Part shown: one piece after another, positions 34,601 through 43,190 of the stretch
How the letters are laid out: every line of letters begins with the position of its first letter
Numbering within the stretch: position 1 is the first letter of the stretch
Source: Pseudomonas sp. MYb60
Lineage (GTDB): Bacteria > Pseudomonadota > Gammaproteobacteria > Pseudomonadales > Pseudomonadaceae
Assembly: GCF_002979555.1 (NCBI RefSeq)
Contig: NZ_PCOZ01000007.1
Span: 140,539-204,538, forward strand
Direction: 5' to 3'
Length of the DNA stretch: 64,000 bases
Notes under the pieces: generated by a model
Seen by the model: the letters and a program-made list of their open reading frames with translations, nothing else
What the model was told of the DNA's origin: nothing
The model's database searches: none
Made by a program: the position numbers and the translations under genes

Positions 34601-35632
34601 ATGCGTCTGTGTAATGTCTTTTTTGTAGGCTGTTTGTCATTGGTCAGCCTGGCGAGTCATGCCGAAACCCTCAATGGCCTCTATCAAGTGCTTGAGCCTG
34701 TGAGCAGTCAGTCGCCGCAGGAGCGTGACCAGGCCACCCAGCGGGCGGTGCAGACGCTGGTGATTCGCCTGACCGGCGACGCCAAGGCCGCAGACGGTCC
34801 GGGCCTGGCCGCGATACGCAAGGACCCGCAGCAGATCATCAGCCAGTACGGTTACGACGCTGGCCCGCCCGAAAGCCTGCAAGTGGATTTCGACCCGGTG
34901 AGTGCCGACCGTGCCCTGCGTGACGCGGGCCTGTCGATCTGGGGCAGCAATCGGCCGTCGATTCTCGGCTGGTGGTTGAACGACTCCACTGAAGGCAGCA
35001 GCCTGGTGGGCGATGGGCAGTCGGTCGCTCAAGCGCTGCGCCGTGCCGCACAACACCGGGGTTTGCCGCTGCGCCTGCCGCTGGGGGATTTGGAAGAGCA
35101 GGTGGTTGCCACCGCACCGAACCTGGAAAGTGCCGACGCCACACCGCTGCGTGCTGCATCCGAGCGTTATGGTGCCGATGCGTTGCTGGCCGTGCATGCG
35201 CGTCAGGAAGGCAGCCAATGGCAGGCCAAGTGGCGCTTGTGGTTGGGTGACAAGAGCGATCAGGGCACCGTCCAGGGCGCTGATACGGGCGCGGTGGCCG
35301 ATGCCGTGATGCTGGCCGTCAGCCAGAAGCTCGCACCGCGTTTTGCGGTCAAACCGGGCGTGAGCACCGAACAATTGTTGGAAGTGCAAGGCATGACCCT
35401 TGAGCGCTATGCCGCACTGGGGCGTTTGCTCGAGCCTTTTGGTGGCCAACCCTTGCGGGTCGATGGCAGCCGGATTCTGTATCGCGTGCACGGCAGTGCC
35501 GATCAGTTACGTACCCAGTTGAGCCTGGCCAAGCTGCAGGAGGTGCCGGCGGGTGAATCGCCGGTGGTGGTGGAAGGTGCACAGCCTGACGCCGCACCTG
35601 AGCCTCAGGCGCAACTGCGGTTCAGTTGGTAA
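34601..35632 (+). CDS. DUF2066 exported protein
   Basis: The 343-residue precursor has a signal peptide (MRLCNVFFVGCLSLVSLASHA) and the DUF2066 start ETLNGLYQVLEPVSSQSPQERDQA, with conserved NRPSILGWWL in the middle. The ATG at 34601 is used; the open frame to 34511 lacks a signal. It is followed after 32 bases by a PerM-type permease and then hda, an order seen in other pseudomonads. Function is unknown. Confidence 0.87.
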   Translation: MRLCNVFFVGCLSLVSLASHAETLNGLYQVLEPVSSQSPQERDQATQRAVQTLVIRLTGDAKAADGPGLAAIRKDPQQIISQYGYDAGPPESLQVDFDPVSADRALRDAGLSIWGSNRPSILGWWLNDSTEGSSLVGDGQSVAQALRRAAQHRGLPLRLPLGDLEEQVVATAPNLESADATPLRAASERYGADALLAVHARQEGSQWQAKWRLWLGDKSDQGTVQGADTGAVADAVMLAVSQKLAPRFAVKPGVSTEQLLEVQGMTLERYAALGRLLEPFGGQPLRVDGSRILYRVHGSADQLRTQLSLAKLQEVPAGESPVVVEGAQPDAAPEPQAQLRFSW

Positions 35633-35664
35633 ATGTTCTTCCTTATATAGAGACGGAGTGGTTT

Positions 35665-36738
35665 ATGGCGGATACGCGTCGTTGGGTGTGGATTGGCGGG
35701 ATTGTCCTGCTGTGCGGTTTTGTGTTCCTGCTGCATTCGATCCTGACGCCGTTCCTGGTCGCGTTGCTGTTGGCTTATCTGTTCGATCCGGTCGTGGATC
35801 GTCTGGAGAAGCTTGGCCTGTCGCGTACCTGGGGTGTGGTGGCGGTGTTCGCCTTGTTCACATTGATCATCACGGCGCTGGTGCTGGTGTTGGTGCCGAT
35901 GTTGGCCAAGCAGTTGTTCCGCCTGTATGAGCTGGCGCCGCAGATGCTCGACTGGCTGCAGCACACGGCGATGCCGTGGGCCCAGGCCAAGCTGGGGTTG
36001 TCGGAGGGGTTCTGGAAGTTCGACAAGGTCAAGGCGGCCATCAGTGAGCACATGGGCCAGACCACCGACATCGTCGGCGTGGTGCTGAGCCAGGCGACGG
36101 CGTCGAGCCTGGCGCTGATCGGCTGGCTGACCAACCTCGTGCTGATCCCGGTGGTGGCGTTCTACCTGCTGCGCGACTGGGACATCATGATGGCCAAGAT
36201 CCGCAGCCTGCTGCCGCGCGATCGCGAGGAGCGCATTGTGTCGCTGGCTGAAGAGTGCCACGAGGTGCTGGGTGCGTTCGTGCGCGGTCAGTTGCTGGTG
36301 ATGCTGGCGCTGGGCATCATCTACGCCGCCGGACTGATGGCGATTGGCCTGGAGCTGGGCCTGTTGATCGGCCTGATCGCCGGCCTGGCGGCCATCGTGC
36401 CGTACATGGGCTTTGTGATCGGTATCGGCGCGGCGCTGGTGGCGGGGCTGTTTCAGTTCGGCGGCGACCTTTACCCGATGCTGGGGATTGTTGCCGTGTT
36501 CATGGTTGGTCAGGCCCTGGAGGGCATGGTGCTGACGCCGTTGCTCGTGGGTGACCGGATTGGCCTGCACCCGGTGGCGGTGATCTTCGCGATCCTGGCG
36601 GGCGGTGAGTTGTTCGGCTTTACTGGCATCTTGCTGGCCTTGCCGGTGGCGGCAGTGATCATGGTGCTGGTGCGTCACGTGCACGACCTGTACAAGGATT
36701 CGGACGTGTACACGGGGGTTGAAGACCCGGACCTGTAA
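35665..36738 (+). CDS. AI-2E/PerM family membrane permease
   Basis: The 357-residue protein has about eight membrane segments in the AI-2E transporter family pattern: LTPFLVALLLAYLFDPVVDRLE near the start, then RDWDIMMAKIRSLLPRD, and GIILALP-type end (GFTGILLALPVAAV). Members include PerM, the autoinducer-2 exporter TqsA and Na+/H+ antiporters; PerM-like is the likeliest class. GGAG lies 10 bases before the ATG. A terminator follows. Confidence 0.87.
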   Translation: MADTRRWVWIGGIVLLCGFVFLLHSILTPFLVALLLAYLFDPVVDRLEKLGLSRTWGVVAVFALFTLIITALVLVLVPMLAKQLFRLYELAPQMLDWLQHTAMPWAQAKLGLSEGFWKFDKVKAAISEHMGQTTDIVGVVLSQATASSLALIGWLTNLVLIPVVAFYLLRDWDIMMAKIRSLLPRDREERIVSLAEECHEVLGAFVRGQLLVMLALGIIYAAGLMAIGLELGLLIGLIAGLAAIVPYMGFVIGIGAALVAGLFQFGGDLYPMLGIVAVFMVGQALEGMVLTPLLVGDRIGLHPVAVIFAILAGGELFGFTGILLALPVAAVIMVLVRHVHDLYKDSDVYTGVEDPDL

Positions 36739-36748
36739 CCCTGGTGTC

Positions 36749-36776
36749 ACAAACCCGGCCATGGCCGGGTTTGTTG
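36749..36776 (+). terminator. intrinsic terminator after the PerM-type gene
   Basis: CAAACCCGGCC (36750-36760) pairs with GGCCGGGTTTG (36763-36773) around two bases and leads into a T-rich run. It separates this transcript from hda. Confidence 0.75.
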
Positions 36777-36941
36777 TTTCTGGAGGGGCTGCGTCAAACA
36801 ATCCGCGCAAAACCGGCAAGTTAACGCAAACCTTTGATTTTGCTTGTGGTCTGCTGCATTGTGCGCCCGGCGTCACGGGTATAAACTTTGCAAACTTTTC
36901 ACAGAGGCCACTAGCGGTTCGTTTGGAGCCGTTCAGTCAGC

Positions 36942-37646
36942 ATGAAACCGATTCAGCTGCCCTTGGGTGTGCGTCTGCGTGACGACGCCACCTTTATCAA
37001 CTACTACCCAGGCGCCAATGCCGCTGCACTCGGCTATGTCGAGCGGCTTTGCGAAGCCGACGCCGGCTGGACCGAAAGCCTGATCTACCTGTGGGGTAAG
37101 CACGGGGTAGGGCGCACACACCTGCTGCAGGCCGCGTGCCTGCGTTTCGAGCAGATGGGCGAGCCGGCGGTTTACCTGCCGTTGGCTGAGTTGATGGATC
37201 GCGGTATCGGCATCTTCGACCACCTTGAGCAATACGAACTGGTCTGCCTGGATGACTTGCAAGCGATTGCCGGCAAGGCGGAGTGGGAAGAGGCGCTGTT
37301 TCACCTGTTCAACCGCCTGCGTGACAGTGGCCGACGCTTGTTGATTGCTGCGTCCACCTCGCCACGCGAGCTGCCGGTCAAGCTGGCGGACCTCAAGTCG
37401 CGCCTGACCCTGGCGCTGATCTTCCAGATGCGCCCGCTCTCCGACGAAGACAAGCTGCGCGCCCTGCAACTTCGCGCGTCCCGTCGCGGCCTGCACCTCA
37501 CCGACGAGGTCGGGCACTTCATTCTCACCCGTGGTACACGCAGCATGAGCGCGTTGTTCGATTTGCTCGAGCAGCTCGATCAGGCCTCCTTGCAGGCGCA
37601 GCGCAAGCTGACAATCCCCTTCCTCAAGGAAACCCTCGGCTGGTAG
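36942..37646 (+). CDS. hda: DnaA regulatory inactivator
   Basis: The 234-residue AAA+ protein starts with the beta-clamp-binding motif QLPLGV (residues 5-10) and has Walker A WGKHGVGRTHLL, Walker B VCLDDLQ and the DnaA-like region SRLTLALIFQMRPLSDEDK. Hda on the DNA-bound clamp promotes ATP hydrolysis by DnaA after initiation. The Walker A Lys-Thr is replaced by Arg-Thr, as is usual for some Hda proteins. Confidence 0.92.
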   Translation: MKPIQLPLGVRLRDDATFINYYPGANAAALGYVERLCEADAGWTESLIYLWGKHGVGRTHLLQAACLRFEQMGEPAVYLPLAELMDRGIGIFDHLEQYELVCLDDLQAIAGKAEWEEALFHLFNRLRDSGRRLLIAASTSPRELPVKLADLKSRLTLALIFQMRPLSDEDKLRALQLRASRRGLHLTDEVGHFILTRGTRSMSALFDLLEQLDQASLQAQRKLTIPFLKETLGW

Positions 37647-37795
37647 CCAGGCCTCTGTTTTCAAGGCTTTCGGCATATTTCAGGCGCCAGAAAACCCGCG
37701 TTATGGCTGTTTTGGCCACGCAAAAGGCAGGTAAAGGGTGTTAAGGGCTTAGATGTCATAGTCCAAACAAGAAGTCACATAGACCGCGATTGAAT

Positions 37796-37824
37796 TTGCA
37801 AATCGATCCGATAGTGGGCATAGT
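37796..37824 (+). promoter_or_regulatory. candidate sigma-70 promoter of the first NlpC/P60 gene
   Basis: TTGCAA (37796-37801) and CATAGT (37819-37824) are 17 bases apart, 36 bases before the ATG. The rest of the 213-base gap after hda holds no other clear signal. Confidence 0.4.
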
Positions 37825-37859
37825 CTCGACTTCTTTACATACCCGCCACGGTCGTGCCC

Positions 37860-38489
37860 ATGCTAAATCGCTTCGCACCCCTCGTGCCCCTCGCACTCGT
37901 TACCCTGTTGTTTGGTTGCGCCTCCCACCCTCAACAGGTGGTTGAGCAGCAAAAACCTCAACAACAGTCCCAGGCAAAATTCGTCGCTGCGCAGTCTGCT
38001 TCTGTTTATGAAGAAGAGCTGGCGACAGAAAAAGAACTGGCCGACTTTTCCGGCAGCAAGCCTTATCAGCTTCCCGTTCTGGCCGACAGCATCCTTGAGC
38101 GCGGCATGTCCCTGATCGGTACCCGTTACCGTTTTGGCGGCACCTCTGAAGCCGGTTTCGACTGCAGCGGTTTCATCGGCTACCTGTTTCGCGAAGAGGC
38201 GGGCATGAACCTGCCACGTTCCACTCGCGAAATGATCAACGTGAATGCACCGTTGGTCGCGCGCAACAACCTCAAGCCCGGTGATCTGCTTTTCTTCAGT
38301 ACCAATGGTCGCGGTCGTGTCAGCCACGCCGGTATCTATCTGGGCGATAACCAGTTTATCCACTCCAGCAGCCGTCGCAGTGGCGGTGTCCGCGTCGATA
38401 ACCTGGGCGACAGCTACTGGAGCAAAACCTTCATCGAAGCCAAGCGCGCACTGGCGATGGCCCCGACCACGGTTACCGCCAGCAAGTAA
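37860..38489 (+). CDS. NlpC/P60 family lipoprotein, probable peptidoglycan endopeptidase
   Basis: The 209-residue lipoprotein has lipobox LLFGC (Cys20), a Gln-rich linker and a C-terminal NlpC/P60 domain with the catalytic triad Cys102 (GFDCSGF), His156 (RVSHAGIYLG) and His168 (QFIHSSSR). Such enzymes cut the D-Glu/mDAP peptide bonds of murein. The ATG at 37860 is preferred to GTG at 37854, though no ribosome site is clear for either. A paralogue follows 145 bases later. Confidence 0.9.
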   Translation: MLNRFAPLVPLALVTLLFGCASHPQQVVEQQKPQQQSQAKFVAAQSASVYEEELATEKELADFSGSKPYQLPVLADSILERGMSLIGTRYRFGGTSEAGFDCSGFIGYLFREEAGMNLPRSTREMINVNAPLVARNNLKPGDLLFFSTNGRGRVSHAGIYLGDNQFIHSSSRRSGGVRVDNLGDSYWSKTFIEAKRALAMAPTTVTASK

Positions 38490-38503
38490 ACTTAAAGTGA
38501 TAC

Positions 38504-38531
38504 TTGAAGTTTGACGTGTAAGCGCTAGAAT
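38504..38531 (+). promoter_or_regulatory. candidate sigma-70 promoter of the second NlpC/P60 gene
   Basis: TTGAAG (38504-38509) and TAGAAT (38526-38531) with 16-base spacing lie in the gap between the two lipoprotein genes, giving a leader of about 97 bases. Confidence 0.5.
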
Positions 38532-38634
38532 CCCTGGACATTGTTGTATTCCGTTCGCGCGAGCCATGCTTGCGCGTTCTGGTTTTCAGCGTTCGGCAGC
38601 GAAAAGCCGCATCCAGACCAGGATTGTTCTGCAC

Positions 38635-39174
38635 ATGTCGACCTCAGCCCGCCTGATTCTTCTTGTTTGCGCCGCGCTTCTCAGCGCCTGCGCAAGCCGT
38701 CCACCGCCGCCCGCGCCCGTAGCGGTCAAGCCCAAGCCGGTGTTCAACTACTCCACCCAGAATTTCTCGCCGGCGGCCGAAGATGTGCTGTTTCGCGCCT
38801 TGGGCCTGGTCGGCACGCCTTATCGCTGGGGCGGCAACACCCCCGACTCGGGGTTTGATTGCAGTGGCCTGATCGGCTTTGTCTTTCGCGACGCTGCCGG
38901 CATTGCCCTGCCGCGCACCACCCGCGAGCTGATCGTGATGCGTGCGCAGGATGTCAGCGAGCAGAACCTGCAAACCGGCGACTTGCTGTTCTTCGCCACG
39001 GGCGGAGGTTCGCAGGTGAGTCACGCCGGCATCTACGTGGGCGAGGGCCGTTTTGTGCACGCGCCGCAAACCGGTGGCACGGTGAAGCTGGACACCTTGT
39101 CCAAGGCTTATTGGCAGAATGCATACTTGAGTGCCAAGCGCGTGTTGCCGGGGAATCTGGCGCGCAATCCTTAA
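38635..39174 (+). CDS. NlpC/P60 family lipoprotein, probable peptidoglycan endopeptidase
   Basis: The 179-residue lipoprotein has lipobox LLSAC (Cys19), a proline-rich linker (PPPPAPVAVKPKP) and an NlpC/P60 domain with Cys76 (GFDCSGL), His130 (QVSHAGIYVG) and His142 (RFVHAPQ). It is paralogous to the preceding gene, with a shorter linker. The pair resembles the Spr/MepS-type murein hydrolases. Its own promoter suggests separate control. Confidence 0.9.
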   Translation: MSTSARLILLVCAALLSACASRPPPPAPVAVKPKPVFNYSTQNFSPAAEDVLFRALGLVGTPYRWGGNTPDSGFDCSGLIGFVFRDAAGIALPRTTRELIVMRAQDVSEQNLQTGDLLFFATGGGSQVSHAGIYVGEGRFVHAPQTGGTVKLDTLSKAYWQNAYLSAKRVLPGNLARNP

Positions 39175-39188
39175 TTAAACACAGATCC

Positions 39189-39221
39189 CAATGTGGGAGG
39201 GGGCCAGCCCCCTCCCATATT
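39189..39221. repeat. REP hairpin after the second NlpC/P60 gene
   Basis: TGGGAGGGGG (39194-39203) and CCCCCTCCCA (39208-39217) flank a four-base loop CCAG. It lies 15 bases after the stop codon and may stabilise or terminate the lipoprotein mRNA before the riboswitch region. Confidence 0.8.
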
Positions 39222-39297
39222 CATTTTGGGGTGGTCTTTGGGCAAGTGCGGCAGCGGCTTTAATTGACGCTCTCCCCCCAACCCACTACCCTTCGCC

Positions 39298-39530
39298 GCT
39301 TGTTCCGGGTGCTCTGTGACCCGTGGGTCGACCGAGTGAAACAGGGAAGCCGGTGAGTGAGCGCACTTGTACACAGTGCTGCCGCGATCCCGGCGCTGCC
39401 CCCGCAACGGTAAATGAGTCAAGACGCTGCTGTGTGCCACTGTATCGCCAAGCGATATGGGAAGGCGCAGCGTTGGCTTGCTTTCTAGAGTAGAGAGCGC
39501 CACTCATGAGCCCGGAGACCGGCCTGTGAC
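39298..39530 (+). promoter_or_regulatory. cobalamin (B12) riboswitch
   Basis: The conserved elements of the B12 aptamer occur in order: ACAGGGAAGCCGGTG near 39340-39355, the B12 box GCTGCCCCCGCAACGGTAA at 39395-39413, GCCACTG near 39437, TATGGGAAGGCG, and the closing GAGCCCGGAGACCGGCC (39508-39524). It precedes the ten-gene cob operon, so adenosylcobalamin should shut the operon down. An expression platform may be the weak stem AGCATC/GATGCT (39538-39543, 39553-39558) followed by a U-rich tract at 39569-39580, which would act as a terminator. Confidence 0.93.
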
Positions 39531-39620
39531 ATCCAACAGCATCACGGTGGGCGATGCTTGGCTGTCTGTTTTTGTCTTTTCCTGCCCGCCGTTTTTGTCC
39601 AGCCCCAACGGAGAGCTGCC

Positions 39621-40232
39621 ATGACCGATTCCCCTGAACGCGACGAACGCCACCTGGCGCGGATGTTGCGCAAAAAAGCCGTGATCGACGAGCGTATCGC
39701 CAATTCTCCCAACGAATGCGGTTTGCTGCTGGTGTTGACCGGCAACGGCAAAGGCAAGAGCAGCTCGGCGTTCGGCATGCTCGCGCGCGCCATGGGCCAT
39801 GGCATGCAGTGCGGCGTGGTGCAGTTCATCAAGGGGCGTAACAGCACGGGCGAAGAGTTGTTCTTCCGCCGTTTCCCCGAGCAAGTGCGCTTCCACGTGA
39901 TGGGCGAGGGCTTCACCTGGGAAACCCAGGACCGTCAGCGCGACATCGCTGCCGCCGAAGCCGCCTGGGCGGTTTCCCGCGAACTGCTGCAAGACCCTTC
40001 CATCGGCCTGGTCGTCCTCGATGAGCTGAACATTGCCCTCAAGCACGGCTACCTCGACCTGGACGCGGTGCTCAGCGACCTGCAAGCCCGTCCGCTGATG
40101 CAGCACGTCGTGGTCACTGGCCGTGGCGCCAAGCCCGAGCTGATCGAGATGGGCGACACCGTCACCGAAATGGGCATGCTCAAGCACGCGTTCCAGGCCG
40201 GTATCAAGGCACAGAAGGGCGTCGAACTTTGA
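39621..40232 (+). CDS. cobO: cob(I)yrinic acid a,c-diamide adenosyltransferase
   Basis: The 203-residue protein has the CobA/CobO P-loop TGNGKGKSSSAFG (residues 40-52) and the family's VVLDELNIALKHGYLD and VVVTGRGAKPELIE. It adds the 5'-deoxyadenosyl group to the reduced corrin cobalt. GGAG lies eight bases before the ATG at 39621; the frame back to 39558 is in the riboswitch leader. Its TGA overlaps the TTG start of cobB. Confidence 0.94.
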   Translation: MTDSPERDERHLARMLRKKAVIDERIANSPNECGLLLVLTGNGKGKSSSAFGMLARAMGHGMQCGVVQFIKGRNSTGEELFFRRFPEQVRFHVMGEGFTWETQDRQRDIAAAEAAWAVSRELLQDPSIGLVVLDELNIALKHGYLDLDAVLSDLQARPLMQHVVVTGRGAKPELIEMGDTVTEMGMLKHAFQAGIKAQKGVEL

Positions 40233-41638
40233 ATCAGCCCCGTCATTGCCCGGCCGTACTGATCGCCGCACCGGCGTCCGGCCAAGGCAAAACCACCGTC
40301 ACCGCTGCGCTCGCCCGTTTGCACCGCAACCTGGGGCGCAAGGTGCGCGTGTTCAAATGCGGGCCGGACTTTCTCGACCCGATGATTCACGAGCGCGCCA
40401 GCGGTGCGCCGGTGTATCAACTGGACATGTGGATGGTGGGCGAGCAGGAAAGTCGCCGCCTGTTGTGGGAAGCCGCCGGGGAGGCCGACCTGATCCTGAT
40501 CGAAGGCGTGATGGGCCTGTTTGACGGCACGCCGTCCAGCGCCGACCTGGCGCGGCACTTCGGTGTGCCGGTGCTGGGCGTGATCGACGGCACCGCCATG
40601 GCCCAGACCTTCGGCGCGCTGGCCTTGGGCCTGGCGCGTTACCAGCCAGATTTGCCGTTCGCTGGCGTGCTGGCCAATCGCGTTGGCACCCTGCGTCACG
40701 CGCAATTGCTCGAAGGCAGCTTGACTGAAGGCCTGCGCTGGTACGGCGCGCTCTCCCGCGAAACCGGGATCGAACTGCCCAGCCGCCATTTGGGCCTGGT
40801 GCAAGCCAGCGAGCTGAATGACCTCGACGTGCGCCTCGACGCAGCCGCCCAAGCCTTGGGCAGCAGTTGCGAAGTGGCCTTGCCGCCGCCGGTGACGTTC
40901 GCCGCGCCGCACATCATTGAAGCCGAACCCTTGCTCAAAGGTGTGCGGATCGCCGTGGCCCGTGACGAAGCGTTCGCCTTCACCTATGGCGCCAGCCTTG
41001 ACCTGCTGCGGGCGATGGGCGCTGAGTTGTGCTTCTTTTCGCCGATCCATGATCGCCTATTGCCCGACGCCGACAGCCTCTACCTGCCCGGCGGTTATCC
41101 GGAACTGCACCACCAGGCGCTGTCGGAAAATACCCCGATGCTCGATGCGATCCGCTCACACCACGCGGCGGGTAAACCGCTGCTGGCCGAATGTGGCGGC
41201 ATGCTGTATCTGCTGGACTCGCTCACCGATGTCGACGGCACCCGCGCCGAACTGCTCGGCCTGTTGCAGGGCGATGCGGTGATGCAGAAGAAGCTCGCGG
41301 CCCTGGCCCTGCAAAACGTCGACCTGCCTGAAGGCACGTTGCGTGGCCATACCTATCACCATTCCCTGACCAGCACCGACTGTGAGCCGATTGCCCGTGG
41401 CGTGAGCCCCAATGGCGGGCGCGGCGCGGAGGCGGTTTATCGACAGGGGCGGATGACCGCTTCCTACGTGCACTTTTACTTTCCATCGAATCCATCGGCG
41501 GTGGCTGCACTGTTCGCGCCAGACCTTGCGGCCGCTTTCGCGGGCAAGCCCGCTGCCACGGGGGATCGAGTCGAACCTCATACTGATGGATGCCTCCAAT
41601 CCAATCTGGGAGCGGGCTTGCCCGCGATGAGGCCATGA
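40229..41638 (+). CDS. cobB: cobyrinate a,c-diamide synthase with REP-encoded C-terminal tail
   Basis: The 469-residue protein has the N-terminal ATPase P-loop APASGQGKTT, the DRF-type core and a class I glutamine amidotransferase domain with the catalytic cysteine in LLAECGGMLYLLD and the triad His in SYVHFYFPSN. It amidates cobyrinate at positions a and c. The start is TTG at 40229, overlapping the cobO stop (TTGA). The normal family end is near FPSNPSAVAALFAP; the last ~37 residues are translated from a REP doublet (see the repeat at 41538-41627), yet the ATGA overlap with bluB is retained. Confidence 0.93.
   Translation: MNQPRHCPAVLIAAPASGQGKTTVTAALARLHRNLGRKVRVFKCGPDFLDPMIHERASGAPVYQLDMWMVGEQESRRLLWEAAGEADLILIEGVMGLFDGTPSSADLARHFGVPVLGVIDGTAMAQTFGALALGLARYQPDLPFAGVLANRVGTLRHAQLLEGSLTEGLRWYGALSRETGIELPSRHLGLVQASELNDLDVRLDAAAQALGSSCEVALPPPVTFAAPHIIEAEPLLKGVRIAVARDEAFAFTYGASLDLLRAMGAELCFFSPIHDRLLPDADSLYLPGGYPELHHQALSENTPMLDAIRSHHAAGKPLLAECGGMLYLLDSLTDVDGTRAELLGLLQGDAVMQKKLAALALQNVDLPEGTLRGHTYHHSLTSTDCEPIARGVSPNGGRGAEAVYRQGRMTASYVHFYFPSNPSAVAALFAPDLAAAFAGKPAATGDRVEPHTDGCLQSNLGAGLPAMRP
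41538..41627. repeat. REP doublet inside the 3' end of cobB
   Basis: TCGCGGGCAAGCCCGCT (41538-41554) and AGCGGGCTTGCCCGCGA (41611-41627) are perfect 17-base inverted arms separated by 56 bases. Both contain the REP core GGGCTTGCCC. The element is in frame with cobB and encodes AGKPAATG and [10 protein letters not shown] at its two ends, peptides typical of translated REPs. It ends eight bases before the bluB ATG. Confidence 0.92.
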
Positions 41639-42285
41639 CTGACAACGCCTTCCCCGAGGCCGACCGCCAAGCCGTCTACCGCGCCATCGCCGAACGCCGA
41701 GACATGCGCCACTTCAGCGGCGGCACAGTGGCCCCCGAGTTGCTGCATCGTCTGCTGCAGGCGGCCCATCAGGCACCGAGTGTTGGCTTGATGCAGCCTT
41801 GGCGCTTCATCCGCATCAGCGACCGCGCACTGCGCGGGCAGATCCAGCAGTTGGTGGAGGAGGAGCGCATACGCACCGCCGAGGCGTTGGGCGAACGCTC
41901 CGACGAATTCATGAAACTCAAGGTCGAAGGCATTCACGATTGCGCCGAAGTACTGGTGGCCGCGCTGATGGATGATCGTGAACGGCACATCTTCGGCCGT
42001 CGCACCTTGCCGGAAATGGACATGGCGTCGTTGTCCTGTGCGATCCAGAACCTGTGGCTGGCGGCGCGCGTCGAAGGGCTCGGGATGGGTTGGGTCTCGC
42101 TGTTCGAGCCCCAGGCCCTGGCCGACCTGCTGGGTTTACCGCCTGGCGCCAAGCCCCTGGCCGTGTTGTGCCTGGGGCCGGTGGCTGAGTTCTATCCGGC
42201 ACCGATGTTGCAACTCGAAGGCTGGACCGAACCACGGCCGCTGAGTGACATGCTGTATGAGAATGGGTGGGGAGTGAGTCAATGA
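41635..42285 (+). CDS. bluB: 5,6-dimethylbenzimidazole synthase
   Basis: The 216-residue nitroreductase-fold protein has the BluB pattern: [12 protein letters not shown] near the N-terminus, the FMN-binding [14 protein letters not shown], and [31 protein letters not shown]. BluB converts reduced FMN and O2 to DMB, the lower ligand of cobalamin. It starts by an ATGA overlap with cobB and ends by another with cobD. Its presence shows that this organism makes its own DMB under aerobic conditions. Confidence 0.93.
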   Translation: MTDNAFPEADRQAVYRAIAERRDMRHFSGGTVAPELLHRLLQAAHQAPSVGLMQPWRFIRISDRALRGQIQQLVEEERIRTAEALGERSDEFMKLKVEGIHDCAEVLVAALMDDRERHIFGRRTLPEMDMASLSCAIQNLWLAARVEGLGMGWVSLFEPQALADLLGLPPGAKPLAVLCLGPVAEFYPAPMLQLEGWTEPRPLSDMLYENGWGVSQ

Positions 42286-43190
42286 GTGTGGCCTTGCTGT
42301 GTGTCGCCGCCGTGGCGCTGGATGCGCTGCTGGGCGAGCCCAGGCGCTGGCATCCGCTGGTGGCGTTCGGCAATTTCGCCGGGCGCATCGAGCAACGCTT
42401 CAACACCGGCGGTCGCGGTTGGCGCAGCCACGGGGTGACCGCCTGGTTTATCGCCGTGGTGCCGCTGACCCTGCTGGCCACGGCCTTGTCGTGGGCGCCG
42501 TATATCGGTTGGGTCCTGGAGATCCTGGCGTTGTACTGCGCCCTCGGCATGCGCAGCCTCGGCGAGCACGTAATCCCGGTGGCCCAGGCCCTGCGCAGCG
42601 ATGACCTCGACGAAGCGCGTAAACGCGTGAGTTACCTGGTGAGCCGCCAGACCAGCGAGCTGGACAATACCGAAGTCGCCCGTGCCGCCACCGAATCGGT
42701 ACTGGAGAACGGCAGCGATGCGGTATTCGCCGCGATATTCTGGTTTGTGGTTGCCGGTGTACCAGGCGTCGTGCTCTATCGCCTGAGCAATACCCTCGAC
42801 GCGATGTGGGGCTATCGCAACGAACGCTTCGAGCGTTTCGGCTGGGCGGCGGCAAAAATCGACGACGTGTTGAACTACATACCTGCCCGCCTGGTGGCGT
42901 TGACCTATGCGCTACTGGGCAAGACGCGTCTGGCGTTCAAATGCTGGCGCACCCAGGGGCCGACCTGGGACAGTCCCAACGCCGGCCCGGTGATGGCTGC
43001 TGGCGCAGGCGCGCTGGGTGTGGCGCTCGGCGGCGCGGCGATCTATCACGGCGAAGTGCACCAGCGCCCGCCATTGGGCGAAGGCCCGGAAGCCGATGCG
43101 GATTCCATCGATCGGGGCTGGCAACTGGTGCAGCGCGGCGTATGGTTGTGGCTGCTGATCCTGTGCGCGGGGGCGCAATTCTATGCTTGA
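42282..43190 (+). CDS. cobD: adenosylcobinamide-phosphate synthase (CobD/CbiB)
   Basis: The 302-residue membrane protein has about five hydrophobic segments and the CbiB signatures [37 protein letters not shown] and [18 protein letters not shown]. It attaches aminopropanol (phosphate) to adenosylcobyrate. The ATG overlaps the bluB stop, and the gene runs 8 bp into cobC. Called cobD in the P. denitrificans nomenclature and cbiB in enterics. Confidence 0.93.
   Translation: MSVALLCVAAVALDALLGEPRRWHPLVAFGNFAGRIEQRFNTGGRGWRSHGVTAWFIAVVPLTLLATALSWAPYIGWVLEILALYCALGMRSLGEHVIPVAQALRSDDLDEARKRVSYLVSRQTSELDNTEVARAATESVLENGSDAVFAAIFWFVVAGVPGVVLYRLSNTLDAMWGYRNERFERFGWAAAKIDDVLNYIPARLVALTYALLGKTRLAFKCWRTQGPTWDSPNAGPVMAAGAGALGVALGGAAIYHGEVHQRPPLGEGPEADADSIDRGWQLVQRGVWLWLLILCAGAQFYA

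Noticed and set aside
35605..36876. 423-residue minus-strand frame
   Set aside because: Antisense to the PerM-type permease; Gln/His/Arg-rich translation without domain features.
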